A stretch of DNA of 64,000 bases from Epiperipatus broadwayi (lineage: Eukaryota; Onychophora; Udeonychophora; Euonychophora; Peripatidae). The stretch lies in assembly GCA_028023455.1 (NCBI GenBank), contig JAQFVV010012536.1, positions 1,508,001 to 1,572,000 of the forward strand. Reading direction: 5' to 3'. Positions 51,064 to 63,456 of the stretch are shown one piece after another. How positions within the stretch are numbered: position 1 is the first letter of the stretch; each line of letters begins with the position of its first letter. A program made the position numbers and the translations under genes. The notes under the pieces were generated by a model, which saw nothing but the letters and a program-made list of their open reading frames with translations, did not search any database and was not told the origin of the DNA.

Positions 51064-51258
51064 TAATATTTACTGAGGCTATAACCTCGATAATATGCGT
51101 GTAAAATGCGATAGTAGGGACCACAACAGGTATTTTAACCACAAGCTTACACTCTTTTCTTCCATAGCGTAAGCTTGTGGTTAAAACACCTGTAGAGGTC
51201 CCTACTATCGCATTTTACACGCATATTATCGAGGTTATAGCCTCAGTAAATATTAAAT
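51064..51258. repeat. Palindromic element, family D (near-perfect)
   Basis: tttactgaggctataacctc pairs with gaggttatagcctcagtaaa, and pairing runs through atgcgatagtagggacc and accacaagcttac to a small loop. The arms are almost identical, so it is recent or maintained. Confidence 0.93.
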
Positions 51259-51913
51259 TGTATTTGTAAATTTATCTATTTAAAAGCAATCAAATATATA
51301 ATCGATTTATAATGATAATTCATTTATTTATTTTTATATCATTTTAAGTATGAAACGGTGGTGGGTATTTGGGATTAAATAAATATTTAATTATAATATT
51401 AAACTTGTTTCATTTTTGTATTATTGTTTATTTGATAAAATGTACTCTTTCCTTATCAACCACGTATCTGTAATAACCATTAACTTACCAGTGAAGACTC
51501 TAGGTGTAGGGTACTGAGCTAGCCACATGGGATATTGCTCTACTGGGGTGTTAAACCTTATTCTTATGCTTCGCTAAACTTATGGTATTGCACACTCTTC
51601 TAGGAGGGGGGAAATTCATTTTTGAACCTTTTCTGGAAGTGGCGTGCAAAAGCTATCTGTAAATAGACTTTTCAAAGACGTGTACTTACCATAGGTTTTA
51701 AATATTCGGGCATTTGAGTAAGATATCAACTAAAGGGGGGTTTTAATTGGCAGAGTCCTGTAAATTCACTCTTTCTATCAGTTTAGCTAGAAGTACCAAT
51801 ATGTATAAGTACAGACAATCAGCTAAATTGGTATCCATTTCTTTCCCTGTTAAATCTTGGTCACTTCATACTCAGTGCAAGATTAGGATTAGAAATCCAC
51901 AAGGGAGAATGGT

Positions 51914-52590
51914 AAACAATGCAATATTGAGTTTGATATTGACACAGCTGATAGTAATTATAATCAGCATGATATTGAGTCTGATGTTGACCCAATCTAT
52001 GATAATCATGTTTGTGCAGTTTGACTGTAATGCTGACACAATCTACTACAATCATACTTAGTGCAATATTGAGTCTGATATTGATCCTATCTGTGATTAT
52101 TATGCTCATTGTGGTATTGGGTCTAATGTTAAATATACACAATGCAGTATTCAGTGTGACCTGTGGCAATAGTAAACATTGGGTTGGAATCAGATGGTCA
52201 CCCAAACTGAGGCAGTCCTAAGCAGTATAGTATGAGTGATATTGACCAGTATGAGATAATTACACATACTGACTTACACAATAAATTGAATATTATATTG
52301 ACACAGACTGTCATCAATAAATGAGTGCCAGTCTCATGTTGACATAACTTGTGTTAATCATGCTCAGTGCATTGATGAGTCTGTTATTGGCACAAGCTGT
52401 AGCAATAATAAGTAGTGTGTTTTAGAGTCAGATGTTGACCTATACAATGCACTGTTGACTTTAATGTTGACACAATGGGTGGAAATCACAAACAATAATG
52501 AGTCTGATATTGACCCAGTCTGTAGACATCCTACTCTGTGTGGAAATGAGTCTGATGTTGAACCATCCTGAGGGACTTAACAATGTCATA
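51914..52590 (+). repeat. 48 bp-period degenerate tandem array, second
   Basis: attgagtctgat-type landmarks fall near 51925, 51973, 52021, 52068 and 52115, then more loosely to 52.59 kb. The unit is the same as at 49.35 kb, so the two arrays are copies or one array split by the palindromes at 50.6 and 51.1 kb. The 104- and 114-codon frames here are products of the repeat. Confidence 0.78.
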
Positions 52591-52824
52591 TTGTTTCATT
52601 GCTTAGTTGAGAAAATAATATTAAAATATGATTTATTACCATTTTAAAGGTGCTAAGTGGAAATCTGATTGTTTTATTTCATTAGACTGAAAATAGAAGC
52701 AAACAAAAGCTTGCAAATATATGCTAATAATATTCTGCATTAACAACATACTAAATTACCCATATTTAAAAAAAAAAACTGTAACATTTATGATCAATTA
52801 GAAGTTTTATTTAAACATTTAAAT

Positions 52825-53178
52825 ACTTTTAAGACAGGCTATAACCTGTATCAAATGCTCCTTGAAATTTATAATAGTCAAGCAATATGTTTATTTTGCC
52901 CATGATACAAGATAGTGACTTTTATAAGGATAAGAGTGACTGTCTTATCTTTAACCTAATATTCCACTTATATAGCTCCCAAATTGAGATGCTTCAGATT
53001 GGCCTATATAAGTGGAAAGTTAAGTTAAAGACAAGACAGCCACTCTAACTTTTATAAAAGTTGCAATCTTGGGTCATGGTTTGAGAGGTCCCTCTATCGG
53101 CAAAATAAAGATATTGCTTGACTATTATAAATTTCAAGGAGCATTTGATACAGGTTATAGCCTGTCTTAAAAGTATTT
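52825..53178. repeat. Palindromic element related to family D
   Basis: cttttaagacaggctataac pairs with gttatagcctgtcttaaaag; inner pairing includes aaatgctccttgaaattt and its complement and ggccta/tataagtgga blocks. Only the gaggtccct motif is shared with the 51.1 kb element. Confidence 0.9.
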
Positions 53179-53764
53179 ACATATACTTTCTGTGCACTTA
53201 ATAAATAATTAAACATTTAAAGTAATATTTTGGCTTAGTGTGGCAATTTCCATTAAATAAATAGTTCGATTATTCAATGCAGAAGTTGTAATTAGTTACA
53301 CACATATATTCGTCTAGTATAAAAACCCAAGTTGTATTAGTTATATAAACAAAATTTATTACTTTTTAAAATATACCTTTTAATTATTTATTTTTATTTT
53401 ACCAAAAGTTTGGGCACAAATTAAGAAAAAAAGTGATTGATAATAATGTCAAAATGAATTATTAGAAGAAATCACATTAATAGTTTCTTAATAATTTAAC
53501 AGTTTCTCTTGTCGCTTGGAAGTATTTTCAAACCTGTTTAAATTTTTATCATCGTCTTTGTTTTATGTCAAATCATTCATCTTCATTAGTGGGTATTCAT
53601 AAATGAGTACAGCAGTTCTAATTCAAAACTAAGAAAATAAAAAACAAAAGGATAAACATATAGACCACAAAAGACAAAACAATGAAATTAAAAAGATTCG
53701 GAATCAATTATTGCGTGCACAAATGAGAAATGGAAATCTGTTTCCTCAAACACATAATCTCAAA

Positions 53765-53992
53765 TAATAACTGAAATACAAGCTTATTATATAGGGTGTC
53801 TGAGAACAGACTTTCACATGACCCATCACTCTCCACTCTATCTGATGATTACTGGTTTAGCATGAAATACGTGTATTGGTGATTATTTATCTTTTCGACA
53901 TATATGTGCTCAAGTGTATCAGTGTTATGAGATAGAGTGGAGAGTGGTTGGTCGTGTGAAAGTCTATGCTCATATACGCTATTCTCTCATAT
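53765..53992. repeat. Palindromic element, family A (short form)
   Basis: Left arm gaacagactttcacatgacc pairs with gtcgtgtgaaagtctatgct; the terminus ataactgaaatacaagctta precedes it. A left-arm deletion joins ctctatctgatg to the centre. Confidence 0.82.
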
Positions 53993-54257
53993 TATAATCA
54001 GCACAGAGAGACAGTTGATACAATGAAGGATCGTGGTGACTAAGTCATATATTAACATAAATGATTAAAGACGTACAAAAAAAAAAAGAATTAATGTCAT
54101 AATAGTATATAAAAACAAATATAATAAAAAATCATATAACGTAGAATTACTAGCTAGAAAACAAAATTTTACTGAAATTTTCTCATGACCATGGTTTTAT
54201 CTATTAACAAATAGATCTTCTCATGTGAATTACAAGATATAAATAACACACATATAT

Positions 54258-54752
54258 ATAATAAAATATATTCTGCCAGAGTATGTAGATAATTATCAAG
54301 TATTATGGTAATAAATCTTTAGTACCAAACAATATTTGTTACTTTGCTGAGCCAGGCTTTCGATACAGTGTAACTTTGTCAAAGCACAACTTTAGTGAAC
54401 ATTAGCATATCTGTTTGCATATAAACAGACATTAAACTAGTCACTGATTATCTTAGAGTATCATATTTGCATATGCAAATTAAATTAGCAGTTGGTTATG
54501 TCATTATATTAAATGATCAACTGTTACTTCAATTTACACATGCAATTATGCTAATCTATAGTAATCAATGACTAGTTTGACGAAGCAGTTATGCTCATGT
54601 ATTTGCTAATGTTCATTATAGTTGTGCTTTGACAAAAATATACTGTATCGAAAACCTAACTCAGCAAAGTAACAAATATTGTTTTGTATCAAATATTTAT
54701 TACCATAGCAGTTAATAATTGTCTACATCCTCTTGTAAAATATATTTATTAC
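54258..54752. repeat. Palindromic element, ~495 bp
   Basis: Arms gttactttgctgagcc / ctcagcaaagtaac and tttcgatacagt / actgtatcgaaaa pair, as do cattagcata-type inner blocks. A second, central pairing involves gactagttt/aaactagtc. No coding capacity. Confidence 0.88.
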
Positions 54753-55329
54753 ATATTATCTACAATATGTACTTATATATTTATTTTATATATATACAAA
54801 CAGAAATAACTTTCCCATAATATACTCCAAAAATCAACCACCTTTAATATCTAAGGATATGTTTATGAAATTGGTGGCCTCAGATTCAAGAATATTTACC
54901 ATCATTGTCTTTTTGGTAGCATTTGAATTTTATATGATTTTCTATTTTATTTATCATTATTAGTATAGCATTAGGTAGTATTTTCTTATATTAGAAGGTA
55001 AAAAAATCTTTGCCCAATAAAGAAAATAGTAAGTTTAAGTAATATGTGTTCACCTATTAGTGATAGTTTGTCCTATTTGGTTTTCTATTTGTCAATTATG
55101 AATCCTAAACAAAAGTCATGGGTGATTTATATGAGGTATACATGAGCTTTCAATGTCATTAATCATCTCTGTTATTACCATGATAATGGGATTATGCATT
55201 TGCAGAACCACATTCATTTTTTAATTATGCATAAAAATTCTGGCTCTAAACATTTTTTTTCATTTTTTACTTTTTTGCCCCTAACCCTAATTATAAACTG
55301 GCCTGAAATGCCATTGTTTCAACTTCATT

Positions 55330-56036
55330 TATACATTCACCAAAAATAAATGTAAATATGGTACCATAGCATCTATTTTTTCCCCTCGCTAAATATCACA
55401 TTTCAAACATGAATTTATGTTCTGTAATCACGTTTTCTTTACGGCACATGTATTGATTCTTTTCCAACCATTTTTTATTAATGGTAGAATTACTTTCTCC
55501 ACATAAATGTAATAATATGCTAACCAAAACTAAATGTATATACAGTACTACACCATGTATTTTTCCTTCACTAAATATCACATTTCAAACATGAATTCAT
55601 GTACTGCGATCATATTTTCTTCATGATGTAAATACTATACCTCTAGTTAAAAGCCCATGTATTGATTTTTTACTGATCTCTTTTTATTAATGGTGGAATT
55701 AATTTGAATTACTTTCTGTACATAAACATAATAATACGTTAACTAAAACTAAATGTAAATACAAGACTATAGCATTTATTTTTCTCTCTCTTTATATATT
55801 ACATTTCAAACATGAATTCATGTACTGTAATCACATTTTCTTCATGATTTAAATACTCTACCTCTGTAGTTAGAAGCACGTGTATTGATTTTTTTACTGA
55901 GCACTTTTTATTAATAGTGGAATTACTTTCTTGGGATAACATAGTGATTGTGAATTTGACATGTGACATTGGACAAACATTCATACATTCACCAATCAGA
56001 GACTAGAGAAAATAGGGATTTTATATATAAGATTCT
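55330..56036 (+). repeat. Three-unit direct repeat of family E (~235 bp period)
   Basis: The phrase cacatttcaaacatgaattc occurs at about 55397, 55568 and 55800 and is followed by a tttttattaatggt block. The last unit runs into acattcaccaatcagagact and gagaaaatagggattttata, the same terminus as at 15.99 and 58.29 kb. Confidence 0.8.
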
Positions 56037-56947
56037 ATTATTTGAATTCATTTTCTCTATATATTTTTCTAAATGTTGTATATCTGATGAATGTATATTG
56101 TTACTTATCTTTTTCAATGATCTTTTAGTTTCAATTGTTTCTTTTTGTATTTTTTTGAGATAATTTTTTAGAACTACTTCATACTTCTCAAGGCTATTAT
56201 CTTCTTTAAAATTCAAATCTTTTCCCAATTCTTCATATTAATTATTTTTAAATTCATTGTTTTCTGAAGGCTAAAGTAAATATAAATAAACATTTGTTGG
56301 TACAAAAATAAGTGAAAATACTTTATTTAAATATTTATTAGATCAATAAAAATGTAAATGGGAATTCGTTTATAATAATTTAAATATCAAAAATGGAAAG
56401 AAATTTAATCCATTGTACTAATAATCATACAATATAAACTATCATTATATAATAGCAACAATTGTGTGTATATATATATATTACAAAAATAATACATAAA
56501 AGATTTTTTGGCAATGTAAATTGAAGTCTTAAATTAATTTGCATAACATAAGGCAAAAAATCCTTGCCAAAAATGTTTTTTTCTGTATTATTTTTAATAT
56601 ATACCAGATATACCAAGCATTGTAAAGATCCATGCTTGCTTATATATAATATTTAGTGAATTAAATGTGAAGGTATTTTAAGCTTCACACTTTTAGTTCG
56701 AAATGCTTGAGGGTGGCTTATTTATATATAAATTTAAGCATAGAAGAAGGTGGGTTCCATCTTTTTTTTATAGTTTTGGCTTGTGTTTTAGAATTAAGAG
56801 TTCCATATGCAGTCATTATTACATCTGATTGGCTGTCACATTAGCATGTTTAAAGTACAGGTTTCGGAGGTTTTGAGTCTTTCACGGTATTAAAGATTTA
56901 ATTTAAATTAAACAAAAATTATATAGTGGTCTGAAAGATTATTGTTA

Positions 56948-57290
56948 AAACAGGCAAAACTCACTATATATATATATATATTGCCACACACAGTAAGCTA
57001 GAGAAATCAATGGATGCCAAAGGCTTGTGCATAAAATCCCCATCTAGTGCCTACTCATCCAATATCCCCAGACTAGTTTCTGGCTTATGGCCTTCATCAG
57101 TGAGGAGCCTTGGATCTGAGAGCACTGCATCTAGATCTTAGGATCTAATACAATCCTCCAGCAACCATTGATTTCTCTAGCTTGCTGTGTGTGGCAATAT
57201 ATATAGTGAGTTTTGTCTGTTTTAACAACAGTTATACACAAGCATAAGAGGAGGTGGTCATGTGATGTTTATTGGCTTAAAAATTATTGT
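56948..57290. mobile_element. Palindromic element, family B (best preserved ribozyme copy)
   Basis: Left arm aaacaggcaaaactcactat pairs with atagtgagttttgtctgttt near 57204-57223, and further inside cacacacagtaagctagaga pairs with tctagcttgctgtgtgtg. The shared right flank gaggtggtcatgtgatgttt follows near 57262. One hammerhead-like module is present, off centre. Confidence 0.85.
57054..57120 (-). ncRNA. Candidate type I hammerhead ribozyme (family B)
   Basis: Read on the minus strand. Core block CTGATGA (complement of 57094-57100); stem II GGC/GCC around CATAA, flanked by an A-A mismatch; core block GAAAC (complement of 57076-57080); helix III AC/GT around TA; cleavage-site base C (57071). 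Helix I has two parts: the inner TCCTCA pairs with TGGGGA, then an internal loop GGC against TA, then ATCCAA pairs with TTGGAT, with a further CTC/GAG beyond a two-base bulge. An internal loop in helix I that can touch loop II is typical of active natural type I hammerheads. The very short helix III is known from retroelement hammerheads, which are thought to work as dimers. Activity is inferred, not shown. Confidence 0.62.
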
Positions 57291-57429
57291 TACAGCAAAA
57301 TACAAAAACTCTGGGCTTTCAGCCCATTGGTTTTGCAATAATTGATTGCTTTAAGAATTTTTTTTAAAGATTGAATATATGAATTTTTCTACAGTAGAGG
57401 CTTTTTCATACCTGCACTCCAATATGTAA

Positions 57430-57655
57430 TGTATAGGGGGTTTGAACTCAGATGTTCACACAACCCCAACTATCCACACTATATCATATTGCTGACATAC
57501 TCGATCACCCACACGTTGACCGACAAGTGCTGGTTTAGCATGAAATATATATATATTGGTGATTGTTTATCTTTTTGACATATGTGTGATCAAGGGTGTC
57601 AGCAGTATGAGATAGTGTGGGTAGTTGAGGGTCATGTAATAATGTGAGTTTAAAG
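57430..57655. repeat. Palindromic element, family A
   Basis: Left arm atagggggtttgaactcaga and the decayed right arm gtcatgtaataatgtgagtt pair; the centre has ggtttagcatgaaatatata and attggtgattgtttatc. Confidence 0.78.
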
Positions 57656-58295
57656 ATTTAATGTAAATTAAATAAAACATTTTAATATTATATAAATAAA
57701 TTTTTGAATTTAAATAAAGCTAAATTAAAATTTACATATTTAAATATACCTGTTATATTTGATAGCATCAAACACAAGTATATAATTACTGGAGCACTTT
57801 TTGAATAAAAAATTTATTTATTTTTTTAATTTTTCTATACAGTCACAACTAATTGTAATAGTTTTATTAATTAGAATACAAAAATGCTGGTTATTTTTAT
57901 AATCATTGTATTTATTCAGTGTAATATTTGTAATTGGTTACTTTAACAATCTTTTTTAAGGCTTAATATAAATTTGTTTTTTATTAAACATTACTAAGTA
58001 TGTTGTACAACTGAACAATATTAGGAAATTGACAAACCATGAAAGTACCAAATGCTTTACCATTGAATTGTGAATCTGTATTTATGGCTGTTTCTGCAGC
58101 TGGCTGGGGACATTTATCATGAAGTATATACTATATCTCTATAGTTAAAAGTACTGATTTTTCCCCAGTGTTTTTTATTTAATGGCAGAATTACTTCCTT
58201 CATATAAACTTAGTTCTGAATTTGACATATACCATGAAACAAACATACATTCACCAATCAGACAACAGAGAAAATACAGATTTTATATACAGGAT
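57656..58295 (+). repeat. Family E repeat copy
   Basis: Starts with tttaatgtaaattaaataaa, as in the 15.1 kb units, and ends with cattcaccaatcagacaaca and gagaaaatacagattttata. It joins family A directly, so one element inserted at the edge of the other. Confidence 0.65.
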
Positions 58296-59400
58296 GTTGA
58301 ATTAAATATTTTCATGGATTGGTATTATAATAAAGAATAGATATAAGGGGATTATATCCATGTAAACAGAGATAACTTTTTGTCTCTTGTTGTTGCTAGG
58401 AAACTATCAATTACAAATGCCTATATTTCATTTCTATTTTTTAAATTGAATTTGCAATCTTTTTGAAATGACTTGTCTATTTGGAATATTAAAGTTCATT
58501 GAGTAACATACTAGCATTCCAAATAATGGTTAATATTCTTGGCACACATTAATTTTATTAATCTAAATATTTCTGAATATATTAAGTAATAACAAACTAA
58601 TAGCAGCTCTTTTTACTTCATAGCCACCTATTTCAGACTTAAGTAACCAATGGCCACTAGGTGATAGTTTTATTATATTCACATCATCATATCTAAATCA
58701 TTAGACTCCAAAAGGTACATGTGCATTAGTTGTAAGCTTCTCACAATCAAATGCCCTAAACCAGAAGCAAGTCTGGTATGGATATGTGGCATTGGATTTG
58801 GATGTAATATCACTACCATTTGGTGTTCATCAGTTACTCAAAGTGATTATAAATAGCTCTGGAATAGAGTAAAAAGAAGTTCTACTATCAGTGTAAGTTG
58901 TGTATGAATAAAATATTTAAGTTATACAAAAAAAGTGTTTTTCCTCCAAAAAATATGTTATAATCTTTTAAGAATATTTGCAAGTATATGTGTGTCTGTA
59001 CATATATATTGTTATAGTCAGATTGTGATGATAGTGTAGTCAGATGATTATGGGTGTTTTATTGTCAGGATATCTGTTAAAACTTCTACCACATACCCTT
59101 TGATGTCATGACCCTTTTTGCTTGATATCATACCTATATTCACAAGTTGATCCCTTTTGAATCAATGCAAGCATTATCTCTTGGGTTAACTAAATATGTA
59201 ATATGCTCAGAAGAAGATGATGTCATAAAAGTAAGTGTGAATATTGTGTAATACTCAACAATGCTCATGCGATGCAAATATTGAAATGTAAGTTTAGCCC
59301 AATAGACTATTGTTGAAGGAAGACAAATATATAAATTATGAACTATAATAAAATAATTTATTGATGGCAATAATGAATAATAAATAAATCATATAAAAGT
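58296..59400. other. No recognisable feature
   Basis: AT-rich; the frame 59140-59370 shows no domain. Confidence 0.4.
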
Positions 59401-59401
59401 T

Positions 59402-59497
59402 ATTTAAGCACTATGTGATCATGTGTATTGGTTGTATAAGATGGAGTGGATAGATGTAGGGATCTTGAAAATCTGAGTTCAAATCCCATCTATTTAC
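59402..59497. repeat. Family A right-arm fragment
   Basis: Contains tgatcatgtgtattgg, agatggagtggatag and tctgagttcaaatcccatct, the right arm of the 35.4 kb type; the left arm is absent. Confidence 0.7.
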
Positions 59498-59936
59498 AAA
59501 TTATTTTTTCTAAGCAAGGTTTTACAAACAAAATAGATATTTAATTTCAAATATATAATTATACATAGAATGTCGTAATTAATACAGCTTTATAATTTAG
59601 ATGCAAGTATATAATATTCTATTAATTCAAAATTTATATCTAATGGAGGCCTTTAAGAATTGATTAATAATATTTATGACATCATCTTCTTTTGAACCTA
59701 TTTAGTTAACCCAAGAGATAATGCTTGTATTGTCACTGGTTAGTCCAATGACGTCTGACAAAGAAAGGAGAATAACATCAGTCAAAACATTATGTTACAT
59801 ATTGCTTTCTGTGCTATTTCTAACAGTTGAGTTTATAAGACATTTAACAATTCTAGATCATGAAAATAGACATATAATTATATATGAAATGCCATTATCA
59901 CAAACTTTCAGAGAACATATATATATTGTAACGATA

Positions 59937-62002
59937 TATAAATATGCCATTACATTAATGTAAAATAAAATCTTAAAGTTCACAAATAAAAATAAAATCT
60001 ATTAAAAAACTAAAAGCTAAAATGTTTGTTAAACGTATATATATTTGTACAGATGCAAAACTTTAAAAATATTTTTTTTTTTTATAAATAAAAAAAAAGG
60101 TATTTGAACGTACTTTTTTTTTATAAAAAAAGATTTAAATATAAAAATAGTTTAATAAAGAAATAACATAAGTAAAAATAAAAACAGGTATTAATTAATT
60201 CCTGTAATCAGTAAATGGAAATGATTGTTTATTAATTATCCAAAAGCTGTGTAATTAAAAAGTCAGATGAAAAATAGATAAGAAAATAAAGAGATTTTAG
60301 CTTGACCAATGGAAGCAAATAAAGGCCCGGACCATAACGAAAAAATGGAACAGTGACGTTTTTGTTCATGGAATCCATAGGAGGACTATAAAAAGAAAAA
60401 TATTGAGTTCCAGTCAGTTTCCAGCTTGATTTGGTGAGATGAACGATAAGACGCACTTGTCATTCTCTCTCACTTTTTTTAAAAATGAAAAGACTGTGAT
60501 ACCAGAATAGAACCAGCTAATGCTATCTCCAAAATATCAGACCGGTCTTCCAGGAAAGTCTTCATGGGAATTGCCAACAGGAACCTGGACTCTTCTACCG
60601 TAAGCAATTGAACTGAACAATTGTTAAAATCATAAAATTAATTAAGAACTTTAAAGATTTGATAAGTTAATTTAAATTTTAAAAAAAAGAACTTTTCTCT
60701 GACTTATGTGTCAAATCAATTAATAATGTTTAATTTTATATGTTTTGCATTTGATAAAAATCATTTCCATTTATTATTTTATTTGTATTAATATTTATTG
60801 TTTAAATTTTAAATGAGGAAATTTAAGTTGGGTATAGACATTGCATAGATTCGTTAGCGGTTAATTATGTTGCTGTTTCATAGTCGATTGGAATATATAA
60901 GTCATCGATGTCACTGTGGCATCTTATGGTGAATGCTATTGGGTTTTTTTTGTATTCCCTATGCAATTGACGTTATCGATGATTTTGTATTTTGATCGGT
61001 TGTGTTTATTTTGAAATGTTTTTAACCATGGAATCTGTGCAGCCGATCTATACTCAACATTATAAAACAAATTGTATAAAATTCATCTGTGTGAATTTAA
61101 ATCAATGTTAAATTTAAGTCAGGCGTGAATGGATATATAGTTTTGTAAAGTTATATTAAGGGAGGGTAATCTTAGGTTATTCGTTTCATAGTTGAATTAG
61201 GTCAATGGATTGGATATATTTGTGTAATTAGTAGATGTAGTATGAGTTTCACTATGTGCATAATCGTTGTATATGCTGCACAAAACCTTTGTCTATGGAT
61301 GGGATTGTAAGTCAGCAAAAAGGACCATGGTCCCTTCCTATGGAGTTTTTATTTTATTGTTCTTCTTGCCATACAGATGTAACATCATTGTATTGGATGA
61401 GAGTCAATGTCTTCTCTAACTATACTGTTCAGATGTCCATTCCTGACAGTATAGTATATATGTGCTGTTGTATTTTCATGCTACATTGAATACATAAATG
61501 TATCAGATGGATTGACGCCGGTTTGACTGCGAACTTTTGGCCTAAGGTTAAATAAGGATAGAACATTTTCTTTTCAAATACAATCTATATAGTCTATTCA
61601 TACTCGACCCTCTAAATAAAATATTAAACTCATTGCAATCTATTTAAATGTAAAAGTAAAAGTTAATATAAAAATCTAAAAATGTTAAATTTATTCCTCA
61701 AAATTTAAAATGATTCAAAATTTTATATGTGCGTAAATAAATATTTTTATGTGTTAATTTCTGGCAGTGGCTTTTATTTTTTTATATATATTTAAGATGC
61801 AATTAAAACAAGTTATTTATTATCTCTGCATCTCCATGAGCTAGTGACTTGGGCTAACGATCTGAATATTTAAATAAAGTGGAATCTTAACAGCGCGTAT
61901 CTGCCTCCTTTATAAATTTTTCTAGGCTCAAATGCCTAGATGGCGCCCTTGTAGTGCAGATTGCATTTAGATTCGATTTGCACTTTCTTTCCGATCGTTA
62001 TA
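59937..62002 (+). mobile_element. Solo-LTR-like element, copy C (2066 bp)
   Basis: It starts TGTAACGA and ends TCGTTATA (one change from a perfect inverted terminus). ATAT stands on both sides (59933-59936 and 62003-62006), though the flank is itself AT-repetitive. A TATA box (tataaaaag) is at 60387-60395, and an AATAAA signal at about 61880 near the 3' end. A cttctaccgtaagcaa stretch near 60593 could be a splice donor downstream of the promoter. Blocks such as gactgcgaacttttggccta and ctagatggcgccc are shared with copies A (minus) and B. No protein is encoded. Confidence 0.7.
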
Positions 62003-62027
62003 ATATATAAATATATTAGAAAAAAAG

Positions 62028-62440
62028 TTGACTATAAAATTATTAATCAGATTATTTATTGATGCAGATGAAACTAATTTAATGGATGAAATTAATCATA
62101 GAGTTAAAGGGGGAGGGGTTGATAAAAGAAACACAATATTAAAAGGATATTCACCAATGTATTTGAAATGGAAAGTTTTCGGTAAATATGTTTTACTAGG
62201 TTTATCTATGCATCTGATACTTGGACACGTAATAGAAAGTCTATACAAACACTAAGGTTGGCACAATTAAATTTAGAGAGATGTATGATGGAATTGTCAA
62301 GAAAGGAATAAAAGTGGAATATATGAGTGGAACAAATGAGTATTACTGTCATTATTAAAAGAGTTGAATTGGACATATCAGAAAATGAAGAGAAACTACA
62401 GATTAAAAAAAAGTGGATCAAAGTCAGATTTTTATTCTGA
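62028..62440 (+). pseudogene. LINE ORF2 relic, RT thumb and C-terminal block
   Basis: The open frame from 62028 contains DEINHRVKGGGVDKRN and ILKGYSPMYLKWKVFGKYV, the region between the RT palm and the post-RT block in LINEs. Then, in another frame, SDTWTRNRKSIQTLRLAQLN and LERCMMELSRKE, the x-E-T-W-T block and its helix (glutamate replaced by aspartate). It continues weakly to 62.44 kb. It starts 26 bp after the ATAT duplication of LTR copy C. It belongs to the same broad family as the 24.8 and 32.5 kb relics. Confidence 0.76.
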
Positions 62441-62511
62441 GGTGGATCGATAATTATTAAAAACAATGGCTCCTTTAGTATTAGACCTGCTGTGATGAAA
62501 TTCAACCTCAA

Positions 62512-62546
62512 CTCTAATTTTAAACCTAACCCTAACCTTAACCCAG
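62512..62546. repeat. Short telomere-like (CCCTAA) run
   Basis: aacctaaccctaaccttaac is a 3-4 unit interstitial run of the TTAGGG-type repeat. Too short to indicate a chromosome end. Confidence 0.6.
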
Positions 62547-63455
62547 TACGATTGTGATATTTCACAGAAAGTCTAATAGTTTAGTACTAAATAATTATAT
62601 ATATATGTTTATAATATATATATAATGTCCTTTTGTATATGCTAAATTGTACTACTTTGTAATTTAATTAATTTAAGATTAAATGACATAAACATATGTT
62701 TGTTATATAATTAATCATTTATAGCATTGTAATAAAACATTATTTTTTATTTTATGTAAGGAAAGGAAGGATCTGTTTTATCAGATTATCAATTCAGTCT
62801 TTGTCACTCATAAATAACTAATTACGTGTCAATTTAATTCTTTTTATTTTATTATAAACTGATACTTTAAAAGATGGTAGTTATCTTAATGAAGTAAACA
62901 ATTATATTTTCAACTTATTTGGAAAATTAAATTACTCACTTTGACATGTTGTCAACAAAGTATATTAAAAATAGTAACTTTTATTTGAATGATTAATTGT
63001 AATTAGTTATAAAAGTTTAATCCCCCCCACACACACACACACTTAAAAAAATCCATATTTCCAATTAGAAGTGTAATAATAATTTATTTAACTTATAGAC
63101 TATAACAAAAAAATACTACTGTCACCTAAAAATTGTTAACACATTTTAAATATTGATTATTAATAAAAATGCGTAGTTTTATTTATTCTTTTATTTTAAT
63201 GGTCATCATTTCGAAAGTTGGTAACAAATATACATGCGTCATAGTTAAAAGTAACCAATGAAATTTCAAATTTTATAGCGCATTCTTCGATTGACATTTA
63301 TCATATCGCAAACTATTTCCTAATGTAAAATTTTTAGACAATTTCCTTTTATTACGACATAAATTAATCAATAAAAATCCCTTCGCAGGTGATCGATCTA
63401 GAGACTTGAAATATCTGAATCACCAAACAGAATTGATACTTTACTATATATATCA
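62547..63455. other. No supported feature
   Basis: AT-rich, with a CA microsatellite at 63028-63043. Confidence 0.4.
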
Positions 63456-63456
63456 T

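Noticed and set aside
51747-52205. Overlapping 104- and 114-codon frames on both strands
   Set aside because: They lie on the 48 bp array, whose period is divisible by three, so frames stay open without selection.
62512-62546. Telomere
   Set aside because: Only a few interstitial units within ordinary sequence.
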